DNA from: Hordeum vulgare subsp. vulgare
Lineage: Eukaryota > Streptophyta > Magnoliopsida > Poales > Poaceae
Reading direction: 5' to 3'
Length of the DNA stretch: 64,000 bases
Assembly (NCBI RefSeq): GCF_904849725.1
Contig: NC_058524.1
Location: 488,381,763-488,445,762, forward strand
Shown in pieces: positions 20,268 through 32,785 of this stretch (positions are counted from its first letter, which is position 1; every line of letters begins with the position of its first letter). The translations under genes were made by a program, and so were the position numbers. Under the pieces are notes generated by a model that searched no databases, was not told the DNA's origin, and worked only from the letters and a program-made list of their open reading frames with translations.

Positions 20268-22325
20268 ATGATGAGAAGTGCAACGATGAAGGTCGAGTGA
20301 GCTAAGAAGAGCTCGTGCGGGTCCTCGTCGAGTGCCGCAGAGCTGTCGCCTGGCTAGATCCAGGGCGACTGGACGGCATCCCGCATCACCAGGAGCCGTG
20401 TGCTAGAGCTGGAGAGCTAGGGGCTCGTGGCTCCGGGGAGCTGGCGCCTGCCGAAGGAGGGCGAGCAGGAGCCCGCGCCGCGAGGAGACGAGCGGGTGCT
20501 CCTCGTCACCCATGTTGAGTGAGGTTTCTCCATGCCCCCGCACCCTTTTTCCGTGCGTTTCTCAACTTTTATGGTGCGCAGCTTCATCATCTTCCTCCCA
20601 ACGCTATTTCGTACTTGGTTGCTTTCGTGTCCTTGTGCGAGAATTTTCTGGGCTGCCACCCCCATTGGGGGCTGTTCGACCACCTATTCACCTACCGAGT
20701 GATGAAGGTGAAGAAGTCTTCTCGGTCGGGGGGAGACGAATGTGGTGCAGCTTTGTGGGGGTCTAGGAATTCAGCTCGGAGGGAAGAGTAGTTTGCCTCA
20801 AATATTTTTTCCTAATTTTGTCGACGGTTGGCAGGACTCCTGGTTCTACTGCTAGGATGTCTGAGTCAACGAAGGTCTGCCGCCTTACTCGATCGAGCGA
20901 GTTCAGTCGGTCCCTTCCTTGACTGTGTCAAAGAAGGAGAAGGTAGATGTGGACATTCTGGTGATTACTCTACTCGCACTGGTGCGGACGGGTGTTAGAG
21001 GGATAGACGTGTTGGAGGTCTTCTTCGAGTGGAGGATCCAGCCTCTCTAGGCCAGGGCCCGTCCCATATGGATGTATGAAGGGCCGAATGATCCCACCCG
21101 TGTTCACCTAGAGGAGCTCGGGGTGGAGGAGGTGGAGAACAAGCCTAAGGCCATCACCCCGGTGCGGGACAACCCTAGGGGTACGAGGCTGGTGCCCCCT
21201 TTCTCAGAGAAGAACCCGCCAAATAAGGTAAATTGTTGTTTATTTTGTCTGAGTGAACTTTATTGCTGTAGTCTTCTATTGTTGCACATGAACTCATTTT
21301 CTTCACTCGGCAGGCCTTAACAGCGTTGATCAGCTTGGTGCTGGCAGACGTACGTACACTGTTTGATGTGGCGAGTAACATTGAGCATCCCGAGAGTTCA
21401 AGCGGTGATGACGAAGACGACGATAAGGAGTTCAAGGAGAGAGACAAAAACGACGTGCATGGGGACGAGGCGGAGTCCTCCCTGTCTAATGAGGTTCCGG
21501 TCGAGGATCGTTCCAAGGCACGCTAGGACCATGGAGTTTGTTCTGGCGGCGCCAAGGCTCCGAGTGTCGCTAAGTCGACCGTATCGGTCGTGCTGACCCA
21601 CAGTTCTAAGCGGGGACGAAGCAAGCCCGCGGTATTGCCAGAGAAGACCGCCAAAATCCCAAGACTACTGGCTCCAAACCTGGGAAGGCCGTTATCCCGC
21701 AAATCAAGATGAACGTGCATCTGGCCTCAGCGTAAGTGCTCTCGCCGATTGATGTAATCTTCCGAATGATGTTTTACGACTGATGGTCGAATAACATTTG
21801 TTTACGAATGTCTTCGTTGTAGAGAAGATACCTCGACCACCTTGCTCGAACCCAAAGCTTCGAAAAAGGGTCAGGCTGATGCCAACATCACGTCCTCCAA
21901 AGATAGCACTTGAACTCATTCGTACTTCATTTGGGACTTGTGTTTTTCCTTTGCAGCTAATCGTCGAGTGCCTTTTGACGCTTGCAGGGCCGCGTAATGT
22001 GATTGAGCTTGATCCGCTCAATCCTTCGGTCATCGAGGATGTGGCAATGGAGGACACCACTCCGAGACAAATGACCAGGACTTTTGTTATCAAGGCTACC
22101 AGTCCCATGCAGGGCGCCACTTCGACTGGAGCATCATTCGGAACTGGCCCGACTGTCACGCCGCCAACTCCTTCGATGGCCAGCATCTTCCACCGGCACC
22201 ATATCCCAGAGGACCAAGAGGGTGCGCGTAAGGAGGCTTTAGCCAGGCTATAAATGATGACCGGACGACTCAAGGAGGCGTATAACGTCAACGAAGCCTT
22301 GGGAAAGAACATTCGGGTAAGTACC
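20268..22325 (+). pseudogene. Gypsy-A antisense gene: 'putative gypsy-type transposon' (Transposase_28-like) protein, truncated
   Basis: The + strand, opposite to pol, encodes a segment with FFRAFLNFYGAQLHHLPP, then AFVSLCENFLGCHPHWGLF (about 20540-20700). This is the characteristic block of the plant domain called putative gypsy type transposon. Further on come MYEGPNDPTR, PRGTRLVPPFSEKNPP and a GT-AG intron 21228-21313 that joins cleanly into ALTALISLVLADVR and an acidic stretch (GDDEDDDKEF). More frames continue to 22253. The coding is broken by stops and the 3' part is lost at the LTR insertion at 22326. Its function is unknown; it may influence the element's own expression, but that is speculation. 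Confidence 0.6.
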
Positions 22326-23834
22326 TGATACGTCTCCAACGTATCTATAATTTTTGATGGTTCCATGCTATTATCTTGTCAAACTTTGGATGTTTTGTAT
22401 GCCTTTTATATCTTTTTTGGGACTAACTTATTAACTCAGTGCCAAGTGCCAGTTCCTATTTTTCCCGTGTTTTTGACCCTTTTCACTGGAGGATTTTAAA
22501 TGGTGTCCAAACGGAATAAAATTTCCGAAAAGATTTTTTCCGGAACAGAAGATACACACGGGACGTGAGAACCAAGGAAGAAGCCACCAGCGGACGCCAC
22601 AAGCCCCCTAGGCACGGTCAGGGGGGCCCGAGCCTAGCAGGCTTGTGGGGCCCCTGTGGCTCGTCTGCCCTACCTCTTCCGCCTATAAATTCCTGAAAAA
22701 TCCAAAACTACGCGAGAGATCCACGAAAATACTTTTTCACCGCCGCAAGCTTCTGTCTCCGCAAGATCCCATGTGGGGCACGTTATGGTGCCCTGCCGAA
22801 GGGGGGATTCAGATACGGGGGGCTTCTTCATCAACACCATGACCTCTCCGATGATGCGTGAGTAGTTCACCATAGACCTTCGGGTCCATAGCTAGTAGCT
22901 AGATGGCTTCTTCTCTCTCTTGGATCTTCAATACAAAGTTCCCCACGATCTTCATGGAGATCGATCCGATGTAATCTTCTTTTGCGGTGTGTTTGTCGAG
23001 ATCCGATGAATTCTGGATTTTTGACCAGATTATCTATGAATCTTATTTGAGTTTCTTCTGATCTCTTATATGCATGATTTCATATCCTTGTAATTCTCTT
23101 CGAGTTGTGGGTTTTGTTTGGCCAACTTGATCTATGATTCTTGCAATGGGAGAAGTGCTTGGTTTTGGGTTCATACCGTGCAGTGACCTCACCCAGTGAC
23201 AGAAGGGGTAGCGAAGCACGCATGGTGTTGTTGCCATAAGGGGTAAAAAGATGGGGTTTACATCATTGATTTGAGTTTATCCCTCTACATCATGTCATCT
23301 TTCTTAAGGCGTTACTCTATTCGTCATGAACTCAATACACTAGATGCATGCTGGATAGCGGTCGATGTGTGGAGTAATAGTAGTAGATGCAGACAGTATC
23401 GGTCTACTTGTCTCGGACGTGATGCCTATATGTATGATCATTGCCTTAGATATCGTCATGACTTTGCGCGGTTCTATCAATTGCTCGACAGTAATTTTAT
23501 CACCCACCATGATATTTGCTATTTTGAGAGAAGCCTCTAGTGAACACTATGGCCCCCGGGTCTACTCCACACCATATTTTCAGCCTTATACTTTTTCTTC
23601 GTTGCACTTTCCGCCTTCAGATCTCACTTTGCAATGAATCTTGAAGGGATTGACTACCCCTTTAAAGCGTTGGGTGCAAGCTCTTTTGTGTTTGCGCACG
23701 TACTCTGGATTTGACAAGATTCTCCTACTAGATTGATACCTTGGTTCTCAAACTGAGGGAAATACTTACTGCTCCTGTGCTGCATCACCCTTTCCTCTTC
23801 AAGGGAAAAACCAACGCAAGCTCAAGAGATGACA
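22326..23834 (+). mobile_element. LTR (about 1509 bp) of an Athila-like element, with primer site, inserted into Gypsy-A
   Basis: Begins TGATACGTCTCCAACG and ends GAGATGACA. The TGATACGTCTCC start is shared by a very abundant Triticeae Gypsy group. Just beyond the end is a primer-site-like TGGCACGATTGCCGGGGA (23845-23862), so this was a 5' LTR and not a simple solo LTR. About 40 bp later Gypsy-A sequence resumes without the 3' end of its integrase. The element has therefore lost its body in a deletion that also removed flanking host DNA. The left flank is GTACC, with no convincing partner at the right. No intact gene lies within. Confidence 0.7.
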
Positions 23835-23844
23835 GAAGGATCGC

Positions 23845-23862
23845 TGGCACGATTGCCGGGGA
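23845..23862 (+). other. Primer-binding-site remnant
   Basis: TGGCACGATTGCCGGGGA resembles the TGGCGCCGTTGCCGGGGA sequence that follows this LTR type in many Triticeae elements, with two mismatches. Confidence 0.6.
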
Positions 23863-23900
23863 AGGACTTTTGTTGCCGTAGCAGGCTCCTGCAACGTACT

Positions 23901-24615
23901 TTAGGTTCTCATCAGTCGGGGCTTCAGTCCTTGCAATATCATACAATTCGCCCACTCTACCGGTCCATTCGACTGCGGGTGAGCCATGGAGGCATAGTTA
24001 ACCCAAGTGCCCTCGGAGTAGCAGAATTCATGGAATTCGTTCAAGTCGAAGTTAGACGCATTGTTGGTGATGATATCATGTGGACCTTCGAATATGAAAC
24101 AATTTTCCAAATAAAACTAATGGCAGTTGTTGGGTCCAGGCTTTTGATGGGCTTCGCTTCGACCCACTTGGTGAACTTGTCCACCACTACTAGCAGGTGC
24201 GTAAATCCACTCGACCCCGTCCGCAGGGGGGTAACCATGTCGAGGCCCCATACGGCAAACGGACAGGTAAGTGGAATCGTCTTTAGTACAGATGCACGCT
24301 TGTTCGATGGATTCTTGTAGAACTGGCGTCCAACACATAGCTCAACTAGGTCTCTTACCGCCTCATTGTCTTGGGGCCAATAAAAACCTGCTCGGAAGAA
24401 CTCATGGTGGCCACAAGTTCTCACGTGAATCTTGTGAAGACTTGTAGCCTTTCCTCTGGGGAAATGCATTTATGGCTGACTCCTGTAGCACTTTTCTTGT
24501 ATAGCTTGTCCCCAATACTTCGAAAGCTGTAGATCGCCAAACGATTCAGCGTGCTTCGTCTTCGTATTTTGGGAGCTCTTGCTAGAGAAAGTGTGCTAAG
24601 TAAGGCTGAGTCCAT
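23901..24615 (-). pseudogene. Gypsy-A integrase, C-terminally truncated
   Basis: Minus-strand fragments: a VRDLVELCVGRQFYKNP zinc-finger remainder, then WGLDMVTPLRTG (first catalytic Asp), VVVDKFTKWVEAKPI, ITNNASNFDLNEF (second catalytic Asp position replaced by Asn: normally SDNG..F) and AMAHPQSNG-type sequence. It stops after LKPRLM at about 23905, where the deletion linked to the 22326 insertion begins. Frameshifts separate the pieces. Confidence 0.75.
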
Positions 24616-24719
24616 TCGGGAGTGATTACCAACATCTCATGGACTAAGTCGATAACTACTAGGACGTCAAGTTCAGTTGGATTTGAAGGACCAACTTTTT
24701 GTGGGGGCTCCTCTGTAAA

Positions 24720-25230
24720 AGGATATTATTTAATTGAGTGGGTGCACAGATGTTCAAGGAACACGCCCTTTGGAACAGCTCGCCGAGTGGATCCGATCTT
24801 GGCTAGGTCATCTGATGCCTTATTCTTGGCTCGTGGCACTTGGTGCAACTCCAAACCTTCGAAATTCTTCTCCAGCTTCCTGAATACGTTGCAGTAACTA
24901 GTCATAGTTGGATTACGAATGTCCCATTCTTTCATCACCTGATTGACGATGAGGTCTGAATCGCCGTAGACCATCTCACCTCAGATGCCGAGTGAGATGG
25001 CCATAAGGAGCCCGTACATGAGGGCTTTGTACTCGGCCTCATTGTTAGATGAATCAAAGTGGATCTGGAGCACGTACCTCAGTCGGTCTCCCATGGGGGA
25101 GACGAGTACCACTCCATCCCCCGAGCCATGGAGAATCTTGGATCCATCAAAAAACATAGTTGAATGCTAGGGGATGCTTTGGGATGGCTGCTCTCATTCC
25201 ATCCATTCGGCCAAGAGATCTACCAAGGCT
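24720..25230 (-). pseudogene. Gypsy-A RNase H
   Basis: Minus-strand coding for DGSK..., SSNNEAEYKALMYGL and YGDSDLIVNQV, the D-E-D pattern of the Gypsy RNase H domain, followed by VPRAKNKASDDLAK. Stops and shifts interrupt it. Confidence 0.7.
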
Positions 25231-25239
25231 TGAAAATTG

Positions 25240-26364
25240 ATCACCTTCTTGGCTTCAAATTTGATCCCCAACGGGAGGAGCTCAATTGCTGATTTGGCCA
25301 CTCGGGGAGTAACGTCTCTGTTATGCAGAATTTCTGACAGGGGGCATCACTGATAACTATGACCGAGTGATCTTGGATGTAATGAACCACCTTCTTTGCT
25401 ATGAGGTAGATACTGTAGACCAGCTTTTGGTAATGTGGATACCTTTGTTTGGAGGGTGTCAAGACTTCTCAGATATAATAGATGGGTCTTTGAAGCTTGT
25501 ATGCTTTGCCTTCCTCCTCACGCTCCATAGTGAGCACGCTGCTGAACACTTGGCTAGTGTTTGCAATGTACAGGAGCAGTGGCTCCCGGCTGCCCAGAGA
25601 AGCTAACACCAGCTGGGTGGAAAGCAAGGCCATGAGATAATCGAATGCGATTTGTGCTCCGGGGTTCCACTCGAATCTATCAGATTTTCCAATCGGTCGG
25701 TAAAGAGGCAGTGCCTTCTCACCGAGTCTTGAGATGAAGCAGCTTAGGGCTGCAAGGAAACCTTTGAGCCTTTTCACATCATGTATGTGCTCCCGCCGTC
25801 TCATTTGACCTACAACACCGATTTTTTCGCGGTTAGCATCGATACGCATTTGGAAACAAGGAAACTGAGTAACTTGCCAGCTCGCACGCTAAAAGACACT
25901 TGGCCGGGTTGAGCTTGATCCCATAGCTTCGCATGTTCGTGAAGGTTTCCGTGAGATCAGATAGGAGGTCGGAACCCTTCCTAGACTTGACCATGATATC
26001 ATACATGTATGCCTCCACGTTTCGACTGATTTGCTTTGGAAAGCATTTATTGGTCATGCGCTAGAAAGTAGCTTCGGTGTTTGAGCTCGAATGGCATAGT
26101 GATGTAGCAAATACACCCAAATGGGGTGATGAAGGCCTTTTTACTTCATATGGCCCATACATTTGGATCTGGTGGTACCCGGAGTACGCATCCAGGAATG
26201 ACAGGAGTTCACATCCGAAAGTAGAATCTATGATTTGATCTATGCAGTGTAGAGGGAAATGATCTTTCGGGCGGGCCCGATTAAGGTGCTTGAAGTCAAT
26301 ACAAATACGAAGTGTATTGTTCCTCTTGGGCACCATGACCACATTTGTGAGCCACTCGGAGTGT
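25240..26364 (-). pseudogene. Gypsy-A reverse transcriptase (main part)
   Basis: In order on the minus strand: VMVPKRNNTLRICIDFKHLN, SFLDAYSGYHQIQM, then YMYDIMVKS at the active site, where YVDD is normal, so one catalytic Asp is lost. Then come LNPAKCLLAC, FLAALSCFISRLGEKALPLY and the connection domain up to YPHYQKLVYSIYLIAKKV. The frame is broken. The N-terminal end of the domain lies across a nested insertion at 33265-33378. Confidence 0.8.
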
Positions 26365-28158
26365 TAAACTGATGACCCACAAGTATAGGGGATCAATCGT
26401 AGTCCTTTCGATAAGTAAGAGTGTTGAACCCAACGAGGAGCAGAAGGCTCTGATAAACGGAATTCAGCAAGATAATAACTGCAAGCACTGAAAGTAGCGG
26501 TAACAAGAGATTGTGTAGCGAGGTGAAATGTAGCAAGCAAAAAGTACCAAGTAACAAGTAGTAGCAACGGTGCAGCAAGTGGCCCAATCCCTTTTGTAGC
26601 AAGGGACAAGCCTGAACAAAGTCTTATAGGAGGAAAAACGCTCCCGAGGACACACGGGAATTTCTGTCATGCTAGTTTCATCATGTTCATATGATTCGCG
26701 TTCGTTACTTTGATAGTTTGATATGTTGGTGGACCGGCGCTTGGGTACTGCCCTTACTTGGACAAGCATCCCACTTATGATTAACCTCTCTTGCAAGCAT
26801 CCGCAACTACAAAAGAAGAATTAAGACAAAGTCTAACCATAGCATTAAACTAGTGGATCCAAATCAGCCCCTCACGAAGCAATGCATGGACTGGGGTTTA
26901 AGCTTCTGTCACTCCAGCAACCCATCATCTACTTACTACTTCCCAATGCCTTCCTCTAGGCCCAAATATGGTGAAGTATTATGTAATCGACGTTCACATA
27001 ACACCACTAGAGGAAAAGACAACATACATCATATCAAAATACCGAACGAATATCAAATTCACATGACTATTATCAGCATGACTTATCCCATGTCCTCAGA
27101 AACAAAAGTAACTACTCACAAGACATAATCATAATCATGATCAGAGGTGTAATGAATAGAATCAAGGATCTGAACATAAACTCTTCCACCAAGTAATCCA
27201 ACTAGCATCAACTACAAAGAGTAATCAACACTACTAGCAACCTTACAAGTACCAATCGGAGTCGTGAGACGAAGATTGATTACAAGAGATGAACTAGGGA
27301 TTGGAGAGAAGATGTTGATGAAGATGTTGATGAAGATGCCTCCCCTCCGACGAGAGGAGTGTTGGTGATGACGATGGCGACGATTTCCCCCTCCGGGAGG
27401 GAAGTTTCCCCGGCAGGATTTGTTGGAAATATGCCCTAGAGGCAATAATAAATTAGTTATTATTATATTTCTTAGTTCATGATAATCGTTTATTATCCAT
27501 GCTATAATTGTATTGATTGGAAACACAATACTTGTGTGGATACATAGACAAAACACTATCCCTAGTAAGCCTCTAGTTGACTAGCTCGTTGATCAAAGAT
27601 GGTCAAGGTTTCCTGGCCATAGGCAAGTGTTGTCACTTGATAACGGGATCACATCATTAGGAGAATCATGTGATGGACTAGACCTAAACTAATAGACGTA
27701 GCATGATGATCGTGTCATTTTGTTGCTACTGTTTTCTGCGTGTCAAGTATTTGTTCCTATGACCATGAGATCATATAACTCACGGACACCGGAGGAATGC
27801 TTTGTGTGTATCAAACGTCGCAACGTAACTGGGTGACTATAAAGATGCTCTACAGGTATCTCCGAAGGTGTTCGTTGAGTTAGTATAGATCGAGACTGGG
27901 ATTTGTCACTCCGTGTGACGGAGAGGTGTCTCGGGGCCCACTCGGTAATACAACATCACACACAAGCCTTGCAAGCAACGTAACTTAATGTAAGTTGCGG
28001 GATCTTGTATTACGGAACGAGTAAAGAGACTTTCCGGTAAACGAGATTGAAATAGGTATGCGGATACTAACGATCGAATCTCGGGCAAGTAACATACCGA
28101 AGGACAAAGGGAATGACATACGAGATTATATGAATCCTTGGCACTGAGGTTCAAACGA

Positions 28159-30960
28159 GATTAGTGACGCGAAATGAAAGCTACGGCATAAACGGAGACT
28201 AGCTAAAGGCGAGGTGACGATACGTGTTGGAAGTGTTTCCAAGATTGATATGATCAAACGTCGCACGCTCCCTCTACCATCAGGATTGGTGTTAAACCTA
28301 AATAATTGTTATTTGGTGCTTGCGTTAAGCATGAACATGATTGGATCGTGTTTATTGCAATACGATTATTCATTTAAAGAGAATAATGGTTACTCTATTT
28401 TCTTGAATAATCACCTTCAATGGTTTATTGAATCTCGATCGTAGTGGTACACATGTTCATGATATTGGTGCCAAAAGATACGAGTTGATGATGATAGTAC
28501 CACTTACTTGTGGCACTGCCGCTTGAGTCATGTTAGTATAAATTGCATGAAGAGGCTCCATGCTGATGGATCTTTGTACTCACCTGATTTCGAATCACTA
28601 GTGACATGCGAATCATACCACATGAGCAAGGCCTTGTTTTCATTGAGATGAAATAAGATAGTAACTTGTTGGAAGTGATACATTTTGATGTATGCAGTCC
28701 AATGGGTGCTGAGGCACGCAGTGGATATCATTATGTTCTTACTTCACTGACGATTTGAGTAGATACAGGAGTATTTACTTAATGAATCACAAGTCTAAAA
28801 TGTTGAAAAGTTCAATTCTGTTTCAGAGTGAAGTTCGTCGTAACAAGAGGATAAACTGTCTACGATATGATCATGGAAATGAATATCTGAGTTACGAGTT
28901 TTGGGACACAGTTAAGACAATGTGGAAATTGTTTCGCAGTTCATGCCACCTGGAACATCATAGTGTGATGATGTGTCTGAACGTCATAGCCACGCACTAT
29001 TTGGTATGGTGCATACTATGATGTCTCTTATCGAATTACCACTATCGTTTATGGGTTATGCATTAGAGACAACCGCACTCACTTTAAATAGGGCACCGCG
29101 TATTTCCGTTGAGATGACACAGTATAGACTGAGGTTTAGAGAAATCTAAACTGTCGTTTCTTGAAAGTTTGGGGTTTCGACACTTATGTGAAAAAGTTTC
29201 AGTCTGATAAGCTCGAACCCAAAGCGGATAAATGCATCTTCATAGGATATCCAAAACAGTTGGGTACATCTCCTATCTCAGATCCGAAAGCAAAGTGTTT
29301 GTTTCTAGAAACGGATCCTTTCTCGAGGAAAGGTTTCTCTCAAAAGAATTGAGTGGGAGGGTAGTAGAACTTCATGAGGTTATTGAACCATCACTTCAAC
29401 CAGTGTGTAGCAGGGCGCAGGAAGTTGTTCATGTGGCGCCTACACCAATTGAAGTGGAAGCTGATGATGATGATCATTGAGCTTCGAATCAAGTTACTAC
29501 AAACCTCGTAGGTCGACAAGGTCGCGTACTGCTGCAGAGTAGTACGGTAACCCTGTCTTGGAGGTCATGTTGTTGAGCAACAGTGAACCTACGAGTTATG
29601 GAGAAAGCGATGGTGGGCCCAGATTCCGACAAATGGCTGGAAGCCATGAAATCCGAGAGAGGATCCATGTGTGAAAACAAAGTGTAGACTTTGGTAGAAC
29701 TACTTGATGGTCATAGGACTATTGAGTAAAAATGGATCTTCAAAAGAAGACAGACGATGATGGTGATAAGTCACTATTAAGAAAAGCTCGACTTGTCGCA
29801 AAAATGTTTTCGATAAGATCAAACAGTTGACTATGATGAGACTTTCTCACTCGTAGCGATGCTAAAAGTCTGTTAGAATTATGTTAGTTGTTGATGCATT
29901 ATTTATGAAATATTGCACGTAGGATGTCAAAACATTGTTTTCTCGACGGTTTCCTTGAGCAAACATTGTATGTGATACAACCAGAAGGTTTTGTCGATCC
30001 TAAAGATACTAGCAAGTATGCAAGCTCCAGTGATCCTTCAATGGACTGGTGCAAGCATCTCGGAGTTGGAATATACACTTTGATGAGATGATCAAAGATT
30101 TTGGGTTTGTACAAGGTTTATGAGAAACTTGTATTTCCAAAGAAGTGAGTGGGAGCACTATAGAATTTCTGATAGGTATATGTGGTTGACATATTGTGGA
30201 TCAGAAGTAATGTAGAATTTCTGTAAAGCATACAAGGTTGTTTGAAAGAAGTTTTCAAAGGATTAGCTGGATTACGCTACTTGAACGTTGAGCATCAAAG
30301 ATCTATGGAGATAGATCGAAAGCGCTTAATAGAAGTTTCAACAAGATGCATGCCTTGACAAGTTTTTGAAAGAGTTCAAAATAGACCAGCAAAGAAGGAG
30401 TTCTTGGTTGCGTTGTGAGGTGTGAATTTGAGTAAGACTCAAAACCCGACCACGGCAGAATAAAGAGAATAGACGAAGGTCATCTTCTATGCCTTAGCTG
30501 TAGAATCTAAAGTATGCCATGCTGTGTACCGCACCTGAAGTGTGCCTTGACTCGAAGTATGTTGAGAGGTACAGAGAGTGATCCATGATTGAATCACTAG
30601 AAGCGGTCGAAATTTATCCTTAGTAACTAATGGACTAAGGAATTTTTCTCGATTATGGAGGTGGTTAAAGAGTTTGTCGTAAAGGGTTACGTCAATGCAA
30701 GCTTTGACACTAATCCGGATAACTATGAGTAGTGAAACGGATTCGTATAGTAGAGTAGATATTTGGAGCATTTCCGAATAGCACGTAGTAGCAGCATCTA
30801 TAAGATGACATAAAGATTTGTAAAGACCGCACGAATCTGAAAGTTTCAGAACCGTTGACTAAAACCTCTCTCACGAGCAAGACGTGATCAGACCCCATAA
30901 CTATATGGGTGTTGGATTCGTTGGAATCACATGGTGATGTGAACTAGATTATTGACTCTA
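28159..30960 (+). pseudogene. Decayed Copia pol of the deleted Angela copy
   Basis: Remnants run in normal order and align by eye with the intact Angela protein at 40224-44204: post-protease RRLAKGEVTIRVG and LPSGLVLNLNNCYLV, integrase CLRYDHGNEYLSYEF (the DRGGEY Asp region), KVWGFDTYVKKFQSDKLEPK, and RT, whose active site reads YVVDILW instead of YVDDIL. Many stops and frameshifts are present along the whole length. It cannot encode active enzymes. Confidence 0.85.
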
Positions 30961-30975
30961 GTGCAAGTGGGAGAC
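30961..30975 (+). other. Polypurine tract of the deleted Angela copy
   Basis: GTGCAAGTGGGAGAC immediately precedes the 3' LTR start TGTTGG at 30976. It is the same tract, in opposite orientation, as at 40172-40183. Confidence 0.85.
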
Positions 30976-32785
30976 TGTTGGAAATATGCCCTAGAGGCAA
31001 TAATAAATTAGTTATTATTATATTTCTTAGTTCATGATAATCGTTTATTATCCATGCTATAATTGTATTGATTGGAAACACAATACTTGTGTGGATACAT
31101 AGACAAAACACTGTTCCTAGTAAGCCTCTAGTTGACTAGCTCGTTGATCAAAGATGGTCAAGGTTTCCTGGCCATAGGCAAGTGTTGTCACTTGATAACG
31201 GGATCACATCATTAGGAGAATCATGTGATGGACTAGACCTAAACTAATAGACGTAGCATGTTGATCGTGTCATTTTGTTGCTACTGTTTTCTGCGTGTCA
31301 AGTATTTGTTCCTATGACCATGAGATCATATAACTCACGGACACCGGAGGAATGCTTTGTGTGTATCAAACGTCGCAACGTAACTGGGTGACTATAAAGA
31401 TGCTCTACAGGTATCTCCGAAGGTGTTCGTTGAGTTAGTATAGATCGAGACTGGGATTTGTCACTCCGTGTGACGGAGAGGTGTCTCGGGGCCCACTCGG
31501 TAATACAACATCACACACAAGCCTTGCAAGCAACGTAACTTAATGTAAGTTGCGGGATCTTGTATTACGGAACGAGTAAAGAGACTTGCCGGTAAACGAG
31601 ATTGAAATAGGTATGCGGATACTAACGATCGAATCTCGGGCAAGTAACATACCGAAGGACAAAGGGAATGACATACGAGATTATATGAATCCTTGGCACT
31701 GAGGTTCAAACGATAAGATCTTCGTAGAATATGTAGGATCCAATATGGGCATCCAGGTCCCGCTATTGGATATTGACCGAGGAGTCTCTCGGGTCATGTC
31801 TACATAGTTCTCGAACCCGCAGGGTCTGCACACTTAAGGTTCGACGTTGTTTTATGCGTATTTGAGTTATATGGTTGGTTACCGAATGTTGTTAGGAGTC
31901 CCGGATGAGATCACGGACGTCACGAGGGTTTCCGGAATGGTCCGGAAACGAAGATTGATATATAGGATGACCTCATTTGGTTACCGGAAGGTTTTCGTGC
32001 ATTACCGGAAAGGTTTCGGGCTCATCGGTAGTGTACCGGGAGTGCCGGGAGGGGTGCCGGGGACCATCGGGAGGGGTGTCACGCCCCAAGGGGTCTCATG
32101 GGCTATGGGAAGAGATAAACCAGCCCCTAGTGGGCTGGAATAAGTTCCCACTAAGGCCCATAAGGTTTGAGAAGGAAAAAACACAAGGTGGAAAGAGTTT
32201 CCAAGTGGGAAGGTGGAATCCTACTCCAAGTAGGATTGGAGTAGGACTCCTCCACCTCCAATTTCGGCCAAACCTTTAGGTTTTGAGGCTGCCTCCTCCC
32301 CTCCCTCCCACCTATATATACGGAGGTTTTAGGGCTGATTTGAGACGACTTTTCCACGGCAGCCCGACCACATACCTCCACGGTTTTTCCTCTAGATCGC
32401 GTTTCTGCGGAGCTCGGGCGGAGCCCTGCTGAGACAAGGTCATCACCAACCTCCGGAGCGCCGTCACGCTGCCGGAGAACTCTTCTACCTCTCCGTCTCT
32501 CTTGCTGGATCAAGAAGGCCGAGATCATCGTCGAGCTGTACGTGTGCTGAACGCGGAGGTGCCGTCCGTTCGGTACTAGATCGTGGGACTGATCGCGGGA
32601 TTGTTCGCGGGGCGGATCGAGGGACGTGAGGACGTTCCACTACATCAACCGCGTTCACTAACGCTTCTGCTGTACGATCTACAAGGGTACGTAGATCACT
32701 CATCCCCTCTCGTAGATGGACATCACCATGATAGGTCTTCGTGCGCGTAGGAAAATTTTTGTTTCCCATGCGACGTTCCCCAACA
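30976..32785 (+). repeat. 3' LTR of the deleted Angela copy (1810 bp)
   Basis: Full-length LTR from TGTTGGAAATATGCCC to GTTCCCCAACA. Its first 738 bp differ from the truncated 5' LTR at only about four positions by eye. Confidence 0.9.

Larger units (their letters stand above)
27421..32785 (+). mobile_element. Angela/WIS-like Copia element with a large internal deletion, TSD GGATT
   Basis: Termini TGTTGGAAATATGCCC and CCCCAACA, flanked by GGATT at 27416-27420 and 32786-32790. The 5' LTR is cut after about 738 bp (27421-28158). The sequence then jumps into the protease region, so the rest of the 5' LTR, the primer site, gag and the start of protease are gone. The complete 3' LTR is 30976-32785 (1810 bp). 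Total 5.4 kb against 8.9 kb for the full Angela nearby. Confidence 0.9.

Noticed and set aside
21704..22366. 220-codon minus-strand frame
   Set aside because: It lies opposite the better-supported antisense gene of Gypsy-A, has no domain and runs across the LTR insertion edge at 22326.
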